DNA of 64,000 nucleotides from Vibrio salinus. GTDB taxonomy: Bacteria > Pseudomonadota > Gammaproteobacteria > Enterobacterales > Vibrionaceae. Every line of letters begins with the position of its first letter. Within the stretch, counting starts at the first letter, position 1. The stretch covers positions 62,001 to 126,000 of the forward strand of contig NZ_JAJSDZ010000010.1 of the NCBI RefSeq assembly GCF_021272385.1, read 5' to 3'. The translations under genes were made by a program, and so were the position numbers. The notes under the pieces were generated by a model, which did not search any database, was not told where the DNA came from, and saw only the letters and a list, made by a program, of their open reading frames with translations. This document shows, piece by piece, positions 25,869 through 35,323 of the stretch.

Positions 25869-26981
25869 ATGGAAATTCTAAAATGGCTGAATACCCATGC
25901 CATTTCTATTCCTGATAGCTGGAATAACAGTGTGTTGTTTATTACTTTAGCCAGTCTTGTTATTTGGGGGATCTGGCGCCTGTTATACAGCCGACTTATT
26001 GTCATTACAGAAAAAACTAATGTTCAGTGGGATAACCTGCTGCTACATGCTCTGAAAACACCAATAAGTACACTGATATGGTGCTGGCCGGCCACAATCT
26101 CTTTTGGTCTGGTACTTGAGCATCACGTTGAGAGCGATCTGAACTGGCTCGATACCAGCAAACGACTTATCGTTGTCATGATTTTTATCTGGATTCTGCT
26201 TCGCCTGATCAACAACATAGAGTATTACGTCTTATCGACTAAAAAAAAGGATGAGACAACCGTTCAGGCAATATCAAAAGTCGCCAAGTTATTTTTCCTT
26301 ATTATAGGATTGCTGACCTTTCTTCAGGCATTCGGACTCAGTCTGTCGGGTTTGCTCACTTTTGGTGGTGTCGGTGGTTTAATTGTCGGTCTAGCTGCCA
26401 AAGACTTACTATCTAACTTTTTTGGCGGGCTAATGATCTATTTTGACCGACCTTTTAAAGTCGGAGACTGGATTCGGTCCCCCGATAGAGATATAGAAGG
26501 GACAGTAGAAAGAATCGGCTGGAGAATGACCATTATCCGAACCTTTGATAAACGACCGTTGTATGTTCCAAACTCCGTGTTCAGTAACATTGTGGTCGAG
26601 AATCCCTCTCGTATGTTAAACCGCAGAATATACGAGACAATTGGAATAAGATACGATGATGGAGACAAAATTCCCTCAATCATTCAGGATGTAAAGGTCA
26701 TGCTTGAAACACATCCCGATATCGATACCAATCAAACCCTGATTGTCAATTTCAACCAATTTGGGCCCTCGTCTCTGGATTTCTTCGTTTACACCTTCAC
26801 AAAAACCGTAAACTGGATTCGATATCACGAAGTAAAACAAGACGTTTTATTAAAAATCATGGCGATAATTCATCAGTATGATGCCGACATCGCCTTTCCT
26901 ACGCAAACAATTAAACTACAGCAGGAAACGCGTCCTAATCCGGAAATAATTCCGGAGACTAAAGCACCAGACATCCAATAA
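25869..26981 (+). CDS. MscS-family mechanosensitive channel
   Basis: 370 residues. Opens on membrane tension to release solutes on osmotic downshift. Four or five spans in the first 180 residues; the pore helix holds LLTFGGVGGLIVGLAAKDLL (about 162-181), followed by the conserved FFGGLMIYFDRPFKVGDWIR and the beta domain (GTVERIGWRMTIIRT, VPNSVFSNIVVEN). The C-terminus extends with a low-complexity tail. Monocistronic, convergent with the Lon-like gene. Confidence 0.93.
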   Translation: MEILKWLNTHAISIPDSWNNSVLFITLASLVIWGIWRLLYSRLIVITEKTNVQWDNLLLHALKTPISTLIWCWPATISFGLVLEHHVESDLNWLDTSKRLIVVMIFIWILLRLINNIEYYVLSTKKKDETTVQAISKVAKLFFLIIGLLTFLQAFGLSLSGLLTFGGVGGLIVGLAAKDLLSNFFGGLMIYFDRPFKVGDWIRSPDRDIEGTVERIGWRMTIIRTFDKRPLYVPNSVFSNIVVENPSRMLNRRIYETIGIRYDDGDKIPSIIQDVKVMLETHPDIDTNQTLIVNFNQFGPSSLDFFVYTFTKTVNWIRYHEVKQDVLLKIMAIIHQYDADIAFPTQTIKLQQETRPNPEIIPETKAPDIQ

Positions 26982-27016
26982 TTACCGGCTATCAACCTGC
27001 CTTTCTTGCAACATAC

Positions 27017-27058
27017 GAAAAAATAAACACCGGCGAACTCAGCAAGAGAGCGCCGGCA
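27017..27058 (-). terminator. Terminator of the Lon-like protease gene
   Basis: Read on the minus strand: CCGGCG, a 15-base loop, CGCCGG, then TGTTTATTTTTT. Just past the Lon-like stop codon. Confidence 0.75.
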
Positions 27059-27064
27059 TCAATG

Positions 27065-29425
27065 CTATTTTCTCAATGCGTTGAGTTTAGACTGAGTAAT
27101 ACCAAAGACAGAATCCACCGGATAACTACCGTCGTCGTGCATCATCCCGGCCGGTTTTCCGGTAAAGATTTCAATCGCTTCGTGTACGTGCTCAATGGCC
27201 CAGATATGAAACTCCCCTTTTTCAACAGCTTTCACAATATCGGTACGCAGCATTAAGTTATGCATATTGGAATGGGGAATGATCACCCCCTGTGATGCTT
27301 TTCGTCCCTTAATGACACAAACATCGAAGAACCCTTCGATTTTTTCATTAATTCCACCGATAGGCTGAGCTTCGCCAAACTGATTCATCGAACCGGTAAT
27401 GGCAATATCCTGACGATTCGGAATTTTGGAAAACGCTGACACAATCGCACAGACTTCCGCCATACTGGCACTATCGCCATCAACGCCTCCATAGGACTGT
27501 TCAAACGTGATGGTGGTCGTCAGAGGAACGTGAGCCGTTCTGCCAAAGATAGAATGAAGATAAGCCGAAAGAATCATCACCCCTTTTGAGTGAATGCTGC
27601 CGCCAAGGTCAACACTTCTCTCAATATCAATGATTTCACCATCGCCAAAAGACGTTGTTGCTGTTATTCGGTTTGGAACACCAAAATCATGATCGGTCGT
27701 CGCCAAGACAGATAATGCATTCACCTGCCCCACGGCTTCACTTTCTGTTTTTATTAATGTCGTGCCATTAATAAAGCTTTCCATCACACCATGCTGAAGA
27801 CGATTAACCCGGTGCTCCTGATTCTTCAGAGCGTCATCCACATGAGACTGACGAATCATATTCGAATTAGCCTGACGGGCAACATAGTTCGATTCACGCA
27901 ATAAATTTCCGATGTGAGCAGAATGTAACGAGAGCTTGTTTTGATCGCCGGTAATCCGGGCACTGTGCTCGATTAAACGGGCAATCGCTTTTTTATCGCA
28001 ATGGAGAAGATTATTATCATGAACGAAACTGGAAATAAAGCGGGCGTACTGAAGCTCGGATTCTTCATCACGCTTCATTTCATCTTCAAAGTCAGCCGTC
28101 ACACGGAACAGTTCTCTGAACTCAGGATCATAATTGGTCAGAAGCTGATAGGTATGGTAATCACCGAACAGGATGATCTTCACATCCAAAGGAATGGGTT
28201 GCGGATCCAAAGATACGGCTCCGGTGAGCGTTATTTCTTTCTCAAGCGATGTCAGACTAAGTTGTCTGGCCCTCAGTGCCCTTTTCAGGCCATCCCAGAC
28301 ATACGGCCTTTCCAACACTTTAATGGCATCCATCAGAAGCACCCCCCCATTTGCCCGGTGCATACTGCCAGAACGAATCAGAGAGAAATCAGTAAAAACT
28401 GTTCCTTTAAAAGTGGCGGTTTCAATGTAACCGAACAGAGTATGATAGTTCGGGTTTTCTTCCACAACGATAGGGAAAGAATCATCCGAATGCGCAACCA
28501 AGACATTCACTTTGTAACGACGGGGCAATTTTTTATCAAGGGAAGCCGTGGCCAGTTCACCCTGCTCATTACTATCATCTAAAAACAGATCGGCATTTTC
28601 AATAATGTCTTGCTGAAGATTGTTCAGATACTCTTTTATCTCCGGATATTTTGTATAATCCGACTTCAGATTTTTAATAAAATGAGAAATGACTTCTAAC
28701 GTCACTTCTTCATTCAGTTTTTTAATTTTATTACTGTAGTCTTCTTCCAGCTCCGTCAGAAGGCGAGCCATATTACGCAGACTGACTTCCAGTTCATCAA
28801 TTACGGTTCCAAAGCGTTCCTGTTCTGCCACATCCAGAGCTTCGAACGTTTCTTCGGTATGTAAGTCCTCACCATTCATGGCAACAAACTGATAGTCGCC
28901 CTGTGGAGTAATGGTCAGACTCACGCCCTTTTCTTTTGCACTGCTTGTAATCTTTTCCAGTTCATCCTGCTGAGTTGCAGAGAGCTGATCTTTAAGTTTT
29001 TCAGCCCGGCTGATATAGATCTCGTTATCAAAAGCAAGAGGAATAGCATTCACTAATTTGGTGATCAGTTTTTCAATATCCTGACGTAGCTGGTTGCCAA
29101 TACCTCTTGGAAGCTTAAGAACTTTTGGGGTGCGGATGTCATCAAAATTGGCAACATAGCACCAGTCAAAAAGATTATCCGAATTATACTGATGACGGCT
29201 GAGATATCTGAGTACCATGGTTCGCTTACCCAGACCGTTACGGCCAATGGCGTAAATGTTGTATCCTTTTTCTTTAATTGACATTGCAAATTCAACGGCT
29301 TTCTGAGCTCTTTCCTGACCAATAATTTCATCAATTGGCGATAACTCTTTGGTTGATTTACAAGGCAAGTTTTCAAGTTCTGTCGTACGATATAACTGAG
29401 ATGCACTCATACATTTTATTGACAT
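27065..29425 (-). CDS. Lon-family AAA+ protease (LonB/YcbZ-like)
   Basis: 786 residues. AAA+ ATPase domain followed by a Lon-type Ser-Lys protease domain. The Walker A loop reads GRNGLGKRT (about 62-70), Walker B ANGGVLLMDA, and the protease dyad is Ser in VDGDSASMAEVCA (about 652) and Lys in GGINEKIEGF (about 696). The size and an insert of coiled helices between (about 170-290) match E. coli YcbZ and Vibrio lonB-like proteins rather than true Lon, which carries an N-terminal LAN domain. Substrates unknown. In many relatives this gene lies next to fabA; here it is alone. Confidence 0.9.
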   Translation of the reverse strand: MSIKCMSASQLYRTTELENLPCKSTKELSPIDEIIGQERAQKAVEFAMSIKEKGYNIYAIGRNGLGKRTMVLRYLSRHQYNSDNLFDWCYVANFDDIRTPKVLKLPRGIGNQLRQDIEKLITKLVNAIPLAFDNEIYISRAEKLKDQLSATQQDELEKITSSAKEKGVSLTITPQGDYQFVAMNGEDLHTEETFEALDVAEQERFGTVIDELEVSLRNMARLLTELEEDYSNKIKKLNEEVTLEVISHFIKNLKSDYTKYPEIKEYLNNLQQDIIENADLFLDDSNEQGELATASLDKKLPRRYKVNVLVAHSDDSFPIVVEENPNYHTLFGYIETATFKGTVFTDFSLIRSGSMHRANGGVLLMDAIKVLERPYVWDGLKRALRARQLSLTSLEKEITLTGAVSLDPQPIPLDVKIILFGDYHTYQLLTNYDPEFRELFRVTADFEDEMKRDEESELQYARFISSFVHDNNLLHCDKKAIARLIEHSARITGDQNKLSLHSAHIGNLLRESNYVARQANSNMIRQSHVDDALKNQEHRVNRLQHGVMESFINGTTLIKTESEAVGQVNALSVLATTDHDFGVPNRITATTSFGDGEIIDIERSVDLGGSIHSKGVMILSAYLHSIFGRTAHVPLTTTITFEQSYGGVDGDSASMAEVCAIVSAFSKIPNRQDIAITGSMNQFGEAQPIGGINEKIEGFFDVCVIKGRKASQGVIIPHSNMHNLMLRTDIVKAVEKGEFHIWAIEHVHEAIEIFTGKPAGMMHDDGSYPVDSVFGITQSKLNALRK

Positions 29426-29629
29426 AATCTTTCCTGCTTAACTTTCCATGCTTAATTGTAGTTTAAATGCAATTTGTTTAATTTATAGTGACTTATCCAT
29501 TATTCAGGTCTAAGTGAACAAATAGTAACCAGCATTGCCGAATTTTTCGGTAACCTCTTGGGTTTACCGTTCAGTTATGGTCTACTGGTTGCCCGTTTTT
29601 GATGAAGACCACCTCGGAACGAGCAACTA

Positions 29630-30940
29630 ATGCGACCATCACTTTCCAGACAATTGTTTTCTATGACATGGCCAATGCTTTTTGGAGTTTTATCTCTGAT
29701 GAGCTTTCAGTTGGTTGACAGTGCTTTTATTGGTCAGCTTGGGGTATTACCTCTGGCGACGCAGGGATTTACCCTGCCTATGCAGATGGTTATTATCGGT
29801 ATTCAGGTCGGTTTGGGGATTGCAACAACCGCCATTATTTCCAAAGCTATCGGTGCAGAAAAATGCCTTCTGGCCCGGCAATTAGGTGGATTAATACTCC
29901 TATTGGGATGTGCCTCCATAGCCGTATTTTGCGGCCTGATTTATGTTCTCAGGCACACAATACTGAATTTGCTGGGCGCTCCCACCAATGTTCTCCCAAT
30001 TATTGACAGCTACTGGCCGCTCTGGTTAATCAGTGCATGGGCAGGGGCCACTTTGTATTTTCTTTATAGCCTGTGCCGGGCAAATGGAAATACCATGCTA
30101 CCCGGTTCGATGATGGTACTAACCAGTATTCTGAATGTGATACTGGATCCTATCTTTATTTTTCAGTTTCATTTAGGCATCCGGGGAGCGGCAATCGCCA
30201 CTATCGTCTCATTTGCGGCCGGAATACTCATCGTCTTACCACGGGTCTACCGGAAACACTGGATGACGTTTCATTGGGAAGGTTTCGATATTACCCATAG
30301 TATTGCCGGTATTTTATCAATAATGGGACCAGCGATGGTTAGCCAGTTGCTGCCCTCGCTGTCGTCAATGCTGGCCACTAAATTGCTTGCAATGTTTGGT
30401 TCATCGGCGGTTGCAGCCTGGGCTGTCGGCTCACGATTTGAATTTTTTTCCATCGTTTCCGTTCTGGCATTAACCATGTCAATACCACCAATGATCGGTA
30501 AACTTTTAGGACAAAAGCAATACATAAAAATTGAAGAACTGCTTAACATTGCCATCCGGTTTATTCTGGTGTTTCAGTCCTTGCTGGCTTTTATTGCCTT
30601 TATTTTTTCCGGTCCATTAACAACGTTAATGTCCAGCGAGTCCAGTGTTCAGAATCTGCTAAACTGGCACTTATGCTGGATACCTGTTAGTCTTGGTCCT
30701 CTTGGCGTTTGCATTCTGATTGTCTCAGTATCAAACGCACTGGGTTATTCATATAAAGCGCTGATCATTTCAGGATTACGACTGTTTGCCTTTTTCCTGC
30801 CGTCTTTATGGATTGGCTCTTATATCTGGGGAATTCAGGGGATTTACATTGGGGCATTAATTGGAAATTGCCTTGCAGGTATCGCGGCCTGCTTGTTTTA
30901 TCAGTCAATGATGAAACAGCTCAAAGCAAAAAAAGCATAA
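29630..30940 (+). CDS. MATE-family multidrug/Na+ antiporter
   Basis: 436 residues with twelve predicted spans. The N-terminal half opens LSRQLFSMTWPMLFGVLSLM, and GQLGVLPLATQGFTLPMQM is a typical MATE segment. Exports drugs or metabolites in exchange for Na+ or H+. The stop codon lies inside the 3' hairpin. No ribosome site consensus other than GGAACGAGC at 29616. Convergent with aroG. Confidence 0.88.
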   Translation: MRPSLSRQLFSMTWPMLFGVLSLMSFQLVDSAFIGQLGVLPLATQGFTLPMQMVIIGIQVGLGIATTAIISKAIGAEKCLLARQLGGLILLLGCASIAVFCGLIYVLRHTILNLLGAPTNVLPIIDSYWPLWLISAWAGATLYFLYSLCRANGNTMLPGSMMVLTSILNVILDPIFIFQFHLGIRGAAIATIVSFAAGILIVLPRVYRKHWMTFHWEGFDITHSIAGILSIMGPAMVSQLLPSLSSMLATKLLAMFGSSAVAAWAVGSRFEFFSIVSVLALTMSIPPMIGKLLGQKQYIKIEELLNIAIRFILVFQSLLAFIAFIFSGPLTTLMSSESSVQNLLNWHLCWIPVSLGPLGVCILIVSVSNALGYSYKALIISGLRLFAFFLPSLWIGSYIWGIQGIYIGALIGNCLAGIAACLFYQSMMKQLKAKKA

Positions 30941-30959
30941 GGACAAACCTTATGCTTTT
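30931..30959. terminator. Bidirectional terminator between the MATE gene and aroG
   Basis: AAAAGCATAAGG, loop ACAAA, CCTTATGCTTTT: a perfect 12-bp stem with T on the plus side and T on the minus side. Overlaps the MATE stop codon. Confidence 0.88.
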
Positions 30960-30984
30960 CATCTTTCCTCTATACGGGACCGGC

Positions 30985-32040
30985 TTAACTGCGTTCCCGT
31001 CTGGCAGCGACTGCGCCAGCCAGTTGGCGAAGCATCAGCTCGGTATCATTCCATCCAATGCATGCATCTGTAATAGACTTCCCGTATGTCGCTGTTTTTC
31101 CATCAACCAGATCCTGACGACCTTCTTCCAGATGAGACTCAACCATCACACCAAAAATAGCTTTTTCTCCATTTGCAATCTGTCCTGAGACGTCTTCTGC
31201 AACAGCCATCTGACGCTGATATTCTTTAAGACTGTTCGCATGGCTGAAATCAATCATAACTTTCTGTGGCAGATTGGCTTCACCCAGTTTACGCGCAACT
31301 TCAGTAACATGTGCAGAACTGTAATTCGGCTCTTTACCACCACGGAGGATTAAATGGCAATATGGGTTTCCTTCAGTCTCAACAATCGCTGAATGACCAT
31401 ACTTAGTAACAGATAAAAAGTGGTGTGAAGCTTCTGCCGCCCGGATTGCATCTGCCGCTATTTTAATATTTCCATCAGTGCCATTTTTGAATCCAACAGG
31501 ACATGACAGACCAGAGGCCAGTTCGCGGTGAACCTGAGATTCCGTAGTTCTTGCACCAATAGCCCCCCAACTGATTAAATCAGCAATATACTGCGGTGTA
31601 ATCATATCCAGAAATTCTGTTGCGGTTGGAATTCCCATATCAGTCAGATCAAGAAGCAATTTACGCGCGATTCTTAAACCATCATTAATTTCGTAAGTAT
31701 CGTTCAGGTAAGGGTCGTTAATTAAACCTTTCCATCCAACGGTTGTACGTGGTTTTTCAAAATAAACCCGCATAATAATTTCAAGTTTATCGCCGAGTTC
31801 TTCACGTAACGCTTTTAAACGACGGCCATATTCCAATGCGGCTTCAGTATCGTGAATGGAGCATGGGCCAATGACTACAACAAGCCGATCATCTTTTCCT
31901 TCCAGTACATCATGAATAGCTTGTCTCGCATTAAACGTAGTTGAAGACGCAGTATGAGTAGCAGGGAACTTCTCTAAGATCGCAACAGGGGGCAATAATT
32001 CTTTAACTTTTTTTATTTTTACATCATCAGTTTGAAACAT
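30985..32040 (-). CDS. aroG: 3-deoxy-7-phosphoheptulonate synthase (AroG type)
   Basis: 351 residues. First step of the shikimate pathway: phosphoenolpyruvate plus erythrose-4-phosphate to DAHP. Active-site motifs are VVVIGPCSIHD, IIMRVYFEKPRTTVGWKG, TATEFLDMITPQYI and GFKNGTDG. The class I length and sequence match the phenylalanine-sensitive AroG. A perfect TyrR box lies 170-190 bp upstream, consistent with repression by aromatic amino acids. Alternatives among the three E. coli-type isozymes (aroF, aroH) cannot be excluded from sequence alone. Confidence 0.92.
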   Translation of the reverse strand: MFQTDDVKIKKVKELLPPVAILEKFPATHTASSTTFNARQAIHDVLEGKDDRLVVVIGPCSIHDTEAALEYGRRLKALREELGDKLEIIMRVYFEKPRTTVGWKGLINDPYLNDTYEINDGLRIARKLLLDLTDMGIPTATEFLDMITPQYIADLISWGAIGARTTESQVHRELASGLSCPVGFKNGTDGNIKIAADAIRAAEASHHFLSVTKYGHSAIVETEGNPYCHLILRGGKEPNYSSAHVTEVARKLGEANLPQKVMIDFSHANSLKEYQRQMAVAEDVSGQIANGEKAIFGVMVESHLEEGRQDLVDGKTATYGKSITDACIGWNDTELMLRQLAGAVAARRERS

Positions 32041-32209
32041 TCTGCTCTACATCCTTTACTACTTTTTAATATGTACCTACGTTTAAAATTAACTAAAACG
32101 ACAGGACTTTGTTCGTTGACCATGGTAAGTTAGCGGCTTATTACAAGACTTGCAAGCATTATTTAAAACTTATTGCAATAGAGATAATAACATTATCTGT
32201 AAACCATGA

Positions 32210-32227
32210 TGTAAACAATAATTTACA
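32210..32227. promoter_or_regulatory. TyrR box upstream of aroG
   Basis: TGTAAA-CAATAA-TTTACA, a perfect TGTAAA-N6-TTTACA strong TyrR box. A second TGTAAA half-site sits 12 bases earlier at 32198-32203. The 352-bp stretch 32041-32392 between the divergent aroG and phosphohexomutase genes holds these sites and is otherwise plain AT-rich DNA. Confidence 0.82.
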
Positions 32228-32392
32228 TTTAATTTTTATATCATCATAGAAACAAAGCTAAAACAGCCTTTTGATCTAATTTTTATATGTAACCAAATCC
32301 GAAGATAACACTATTTAACGATTGCGTGCACATTTACCTATAAAAAGTTATCGTACACTTAAAACATCAACACAAAGCAAAGGCAAAACAGT

Positions 32393-34090
32393 ATGGAAAG
32401 TCCGATCAGTCAATGGCTAAACAGAGATCCCGACCCTTCGACCCGTCAGGAATTACAACAACTTATCAATACTGAGAATAAACAGGAACTTGCTGAACGG
32501 TTCTCTTCCAGACTGGCATTCGGTACTGCCGGACTGAGGGGGAAAGTTGGAGCTGGCCCAAACCGGATGAACCGGCTCGTTGTACAAGAAACGTCTCTCG
32601 GTTTAGGTCATTACCTTGAGAAAACCATTCCGAACGCAAAACAGAAGGGCGTGTTCATCGGCTATGATGCCCGTCCAGATTCAAAACAGTTCGCGCACGA
32701 CAGCGCCGAAGTCCTTCTTTCGTTAGGATTTAACGTTTATCTGACCGACAATGTGGTTCCCACCCCGTTTGTTGCGTTTGGTGTCAGACATTTCTCAACC
32801 GCAGCAGGGATTGTTGTGACTGCCAGTCACAATCCACCTGAATATAATGGCTACAAGGTATACTGGGAAAACGGTGCTCAGATTATTCCACCCCACGATC
32901 ATGGTATTGCCGCCTGTATAGACGAAGCTACAAAATTGCCCATAACGTTGACCTCTCTGAGTAATGCAGACGGTAAACTTCACTGGCTGGGTGAATCATT
33001 TTATCAAACTTACCTGGATAAAATGCTAAAAAGCTCTGAGTTAATTACAACCACACCGAAACAAGCCTCTATCGCTTATACGGCTATGCACGGAGTCGGT
33101 GGACGTTTCATTTCAACCATCGCTTCTACAACCGGTTTTGAACGGTTTTACACTGTAAAAGAACAATACGATCCCGATGGAATGTTCCCGACCGTTAACT
33201 TCCCTAACCCCGAAGAACCCGGTGCAATGGATAAAGTAATTGCCTTAGCAAAGGAAAAGAATGCCGATATTGCCTGTGCTAATGATCCCGATGCCGATCG
33301 TTTTGCCGCTGCTGCAAAAACAGAATCCGGCCATTACCGGATGCTTACCGGCGATCAGGTTGGCATTCTGCTGGCTGACTACATTTTGTCGAACAGGCAA
33401 CAACCATGCTGGATTGGCAATACCATTGTCTCTTCCAGCTTATTGGAGAACATTGCATCTAAATATGGCGCTTCCTATTTTAAAACATTGACCGGCTTTA
33501 AATGGCTCACCAATGTTGCAATGGAAAATCAGACTGAAACAAAACCATTTGTTTTTGCCTATGAAGAAGCATTGGGTTATACCGTTAACAATCTGGTCTG
33601 GGATAAAGACGGGTTAAGCGCTTTTGCTGTGTTTACCTCTCTGGCAGAAACCCTGAAACAACAACAAAAATCGGTATGGGATCGATTGTCAGAGATTTAC
33701 CAACAGTATGGATTCTATGTTACCGCCCAAAAAAGCATTGCCTTTGACCCCAATGAACAATCAATCGGTGAGAAACTCAGGCTAACCCCACCGACACGAA
33801 TCGCCGGAAAACAAATTCTATGCACTGAAGACTTTTTGTCATCGGTAAAAACTCTCAGTTCAGGTGAAACCAAACCGCTTGATTTCCCCGAGAGTGATGT
33901 TCTGATCTATCACTTAGAGGACGGCTACCGCGTTATCGTCCGCCCTTCAGGAACAGAACCTAAGATAAAATGTTATTACGAACTGAGTTACCCAATGGCA
34001 CCCGGAGAAGGGTACTGGAAAGCTCAGGAACACGCTGATGAGCATATGACGTCATTCATCAAACAACATCAGGCTGAATTAGGTCAATAA
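32393..34090 (+). CDS. Phospho-sugar mutase (phosphoglucomutase/phosphomannomutase type)
   Basis: 565 residues. Interconverts sugar 1- and 6-phosphates. The phosphoserine loop is TASHNPPEYNGYKVYW (about 142-157), the metal loop NDPDADRFA (about 299), the sugar-binding YEEALGY (about 388) and the phosphate-binding RPSGTEPKIKCY (about 523-534). The length and the GFKWLTNVAM segment match the PGM2-like 'phospho-sugar mutase' group, which is larger than AlgC-type enzymes. Monocistronic with its own terminator. Confidence 0.92.
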   Translation: MESPISQWLNRDPDPSTRQELQQLINTENKQELAERFSSRLAFGTAGLRGKVGAGPNRMNRLVVQETSLGLGHYLEKTIPNAKQKGVFIGYDARPDSKQFAHDSAEVLLSLGFNVYLTDNVVPTPFVAFGVRHFSTAAGIVVTASHNPPEYNGYKVYWENGAQIIPPHDHGIAACIDEATKLPITLTSLSNADGKLHWLGESFYQTYLDKMLKSSELITTTPKQASIAYTAMHGVGGRFISTIASTTGFERFYTVKEQYDPDGMFPTVNFPNPEEPGAMDKVIALAKEKNADIACANDPDADRFAAAAKTESGHYRMLTGDQVGILLADYILSNRQQPCWIGNTIVSSSLLENIASKYGASYFKTLTGFKWLTNVAMENQTETKPFVFAYEEALGYTVNNLVWDKDGLSAFAVFTSLAETLKQQQKSVWDRLSEIYQQYGFYVTAQKSIAFDPNEQSIGEKLRLTPPTRIAGKQILCTEDFLSSVKTLSSGETKPLDFPESDVLIYHLEDGYRVIVRPSGTEPKIKCYYELSYPMAPGEGYWKAQEHADEHMTSFIKQHQAELGQ

Positions 34091-34103
34091 TCCTCAGACA
34101 AGG

Positions 34104-34147
34104 CAGCAAGTCGCTTCAGTATGGAAGTTGCTTGCTGTATTTTTTTG
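34104..34147 (+). terminator. Terminator of the phospho-sugar mutase gene
   Basis: AGCAAG-tcg-CTTC, a short loop, GAAG-ttg-CTTGCT, then ATTTTTTT. Confidence 0.82.
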
Positions 34148-34167
34148 ATTTAAAAAACATCCTGGGA

Positions 34168-34782
34168 CTACTGCGCTATCCATTCGGCTTCCAAAAGAAT
34201 CGTCTCTTCACTCTTCAGTCTGGCAAGAAAAACATCTCCCCGGTGAACAACACCAACACCTTTAGGCGTCCCGGTCATCACAACATCTCCATCCTCTAAA
34301 TCACAATAACTATTGATTTCATCAAGAATCACCGGAGGGGAATAAATCATTTGGTTAACATGACCACACTGAATTCGGGTACAGTTGATATAAAGCTCCA
34401 GATTTAACGTATCAAGAGCAATATTCTGAAGAGAAATAAAACGGCTAAATACCGCAGAACCGGCAAAAGATTTAGCCCGTTCCCAAGGCAGTCCCTTTTC
34501 CTTTAGTGAGGACTGCAATTCGCGCTTGGTAAGATCCAGGCCAATTCCGGCATACCGGAACTGTCCTCCTTCAATAACCAGACAAATTTCCGTTTCATAA
34601 TGAAGTGGCTCCTGTCGAAAAGAGAGCAGTACATTCGTCACTGAACAATTTGGTTTGTGAAACAGAACCATCTGTTCAGGAATAACATTATTAAGTTCCC
34701 TTATGTGCTCAACATAATTTCGGCCAACACAAACAATTTTAGATGGTGTTACAAACTTCCCATCAACTTTAATCTGCTTCAT
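34168..34782 (-). CDS. Fumarylacetoacetate hydrolase family protein (YcgM-like)
   Basis: 204 residues. A FAH-fold hydrolase or decarboxylase of the small YcgM type, acting on acylpyruvates or oxaloacetate-like acids. Conserved stretches: KIVCVGRNYVEHIRELNN, LHYETEICLVIE with the metal Glu pair, and GDVVMTGTPKGVG near the end. Downstream of and possibly co-transcribed with the small gene starting at 35165 (32 bases apart). Confidence 0.85.
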   Translation of the reverse strand: MKQIKVDGKFVTPSKIVCVGRNYVEHIRELNNVIPEQMVLFHKPNCSVTNVLLSFRQEPLHYETEICLVIEGGQFRYAGIGLDLTKRELQSSLKEKGLPWERAKSFAGSAVFSRFISLQNIALDTLNLELYINCTRIQCGHVNQMIYSPPVILDEINSYCDLEDGDVVMTGTPKGVGVVHRGDVFLARLKSEETILLEAEWIAQ

Positions 34783-34814
34783 TTAACTTCCCTGTTAATT
34801 CTCACAAAATCTTT

Positions 34815-35165
34815 TTATGAACGCTTTGGTTGTTTATACGTTTTCCCTGCCGCACGGTAAACATCCCGCGTTTTCAGTGAAAACTGACTTGAAAAGAACC
34901 AGGCAACAAAAATTAACGTATCATCGCCTTCATTCATGATAAATTCCAGCAGCTCTTCCTCGTTACCCTGCTCATCTTTCTCTGTAATGACATGATAAAT
35001 CTTGTTCACACCTTCCATTTCAGCTAATGCAAACTGCCCGGTCAGATCCTTAGCTGCAGAAGCGACATCTTCAAGATCACAATTTTTTAAAAATGCTAAG
35101 GCTTCTGGTAATGACCCCATGCTGCTGGCCTGCTTAACAAGCTCTTGAAATTCAGTTTCTTGCAT
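34815..35165 (-). CDS. Hypothetical protein conserved-looking in Vibrio
   Basis: 116 residues, acidic N-terminal half (VKQASSMGSLPEALAFLKNC) and basic C-terminus (YRAAGKTYKQPKRS). No domain recognised. It lies 32 bases upstream of the FAH gene on the same strand, so the two likely share a transcript. Confidence 0.55.
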   Translation of the reverse strand: MQETEFQELVKQASSMGSLPEALAFLKNCDLEDVASAAKDLTGQFALAEMEGVNKIYHVITEKDEQGNEEELLEFIMNEGDDTLIFVAWFFSSQFSLKTRDVYRAAGKTYKQPKRS

Positions 35166-35323
35166 TAATTTACCTCAATTAACGAATTTTATTGAAAGAA
35201 TTTAAAGATAAAATGCGCATTCATTTATGCATCAATTCTCATTTAAAACTGGAAAGTTGACCATAATTACACCACAGTTAAATACAAATGAGAAACAAGC
35301 AGAGATCAAAAAAAGGATCGCTT

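Noticed and set aside
28001..28582. A 193-residue plus-strand open frame inside the Lon-like gene
   Set aside because: It is antisense to conserved coding sequence of the Lon-like protease and has no family resemblance.
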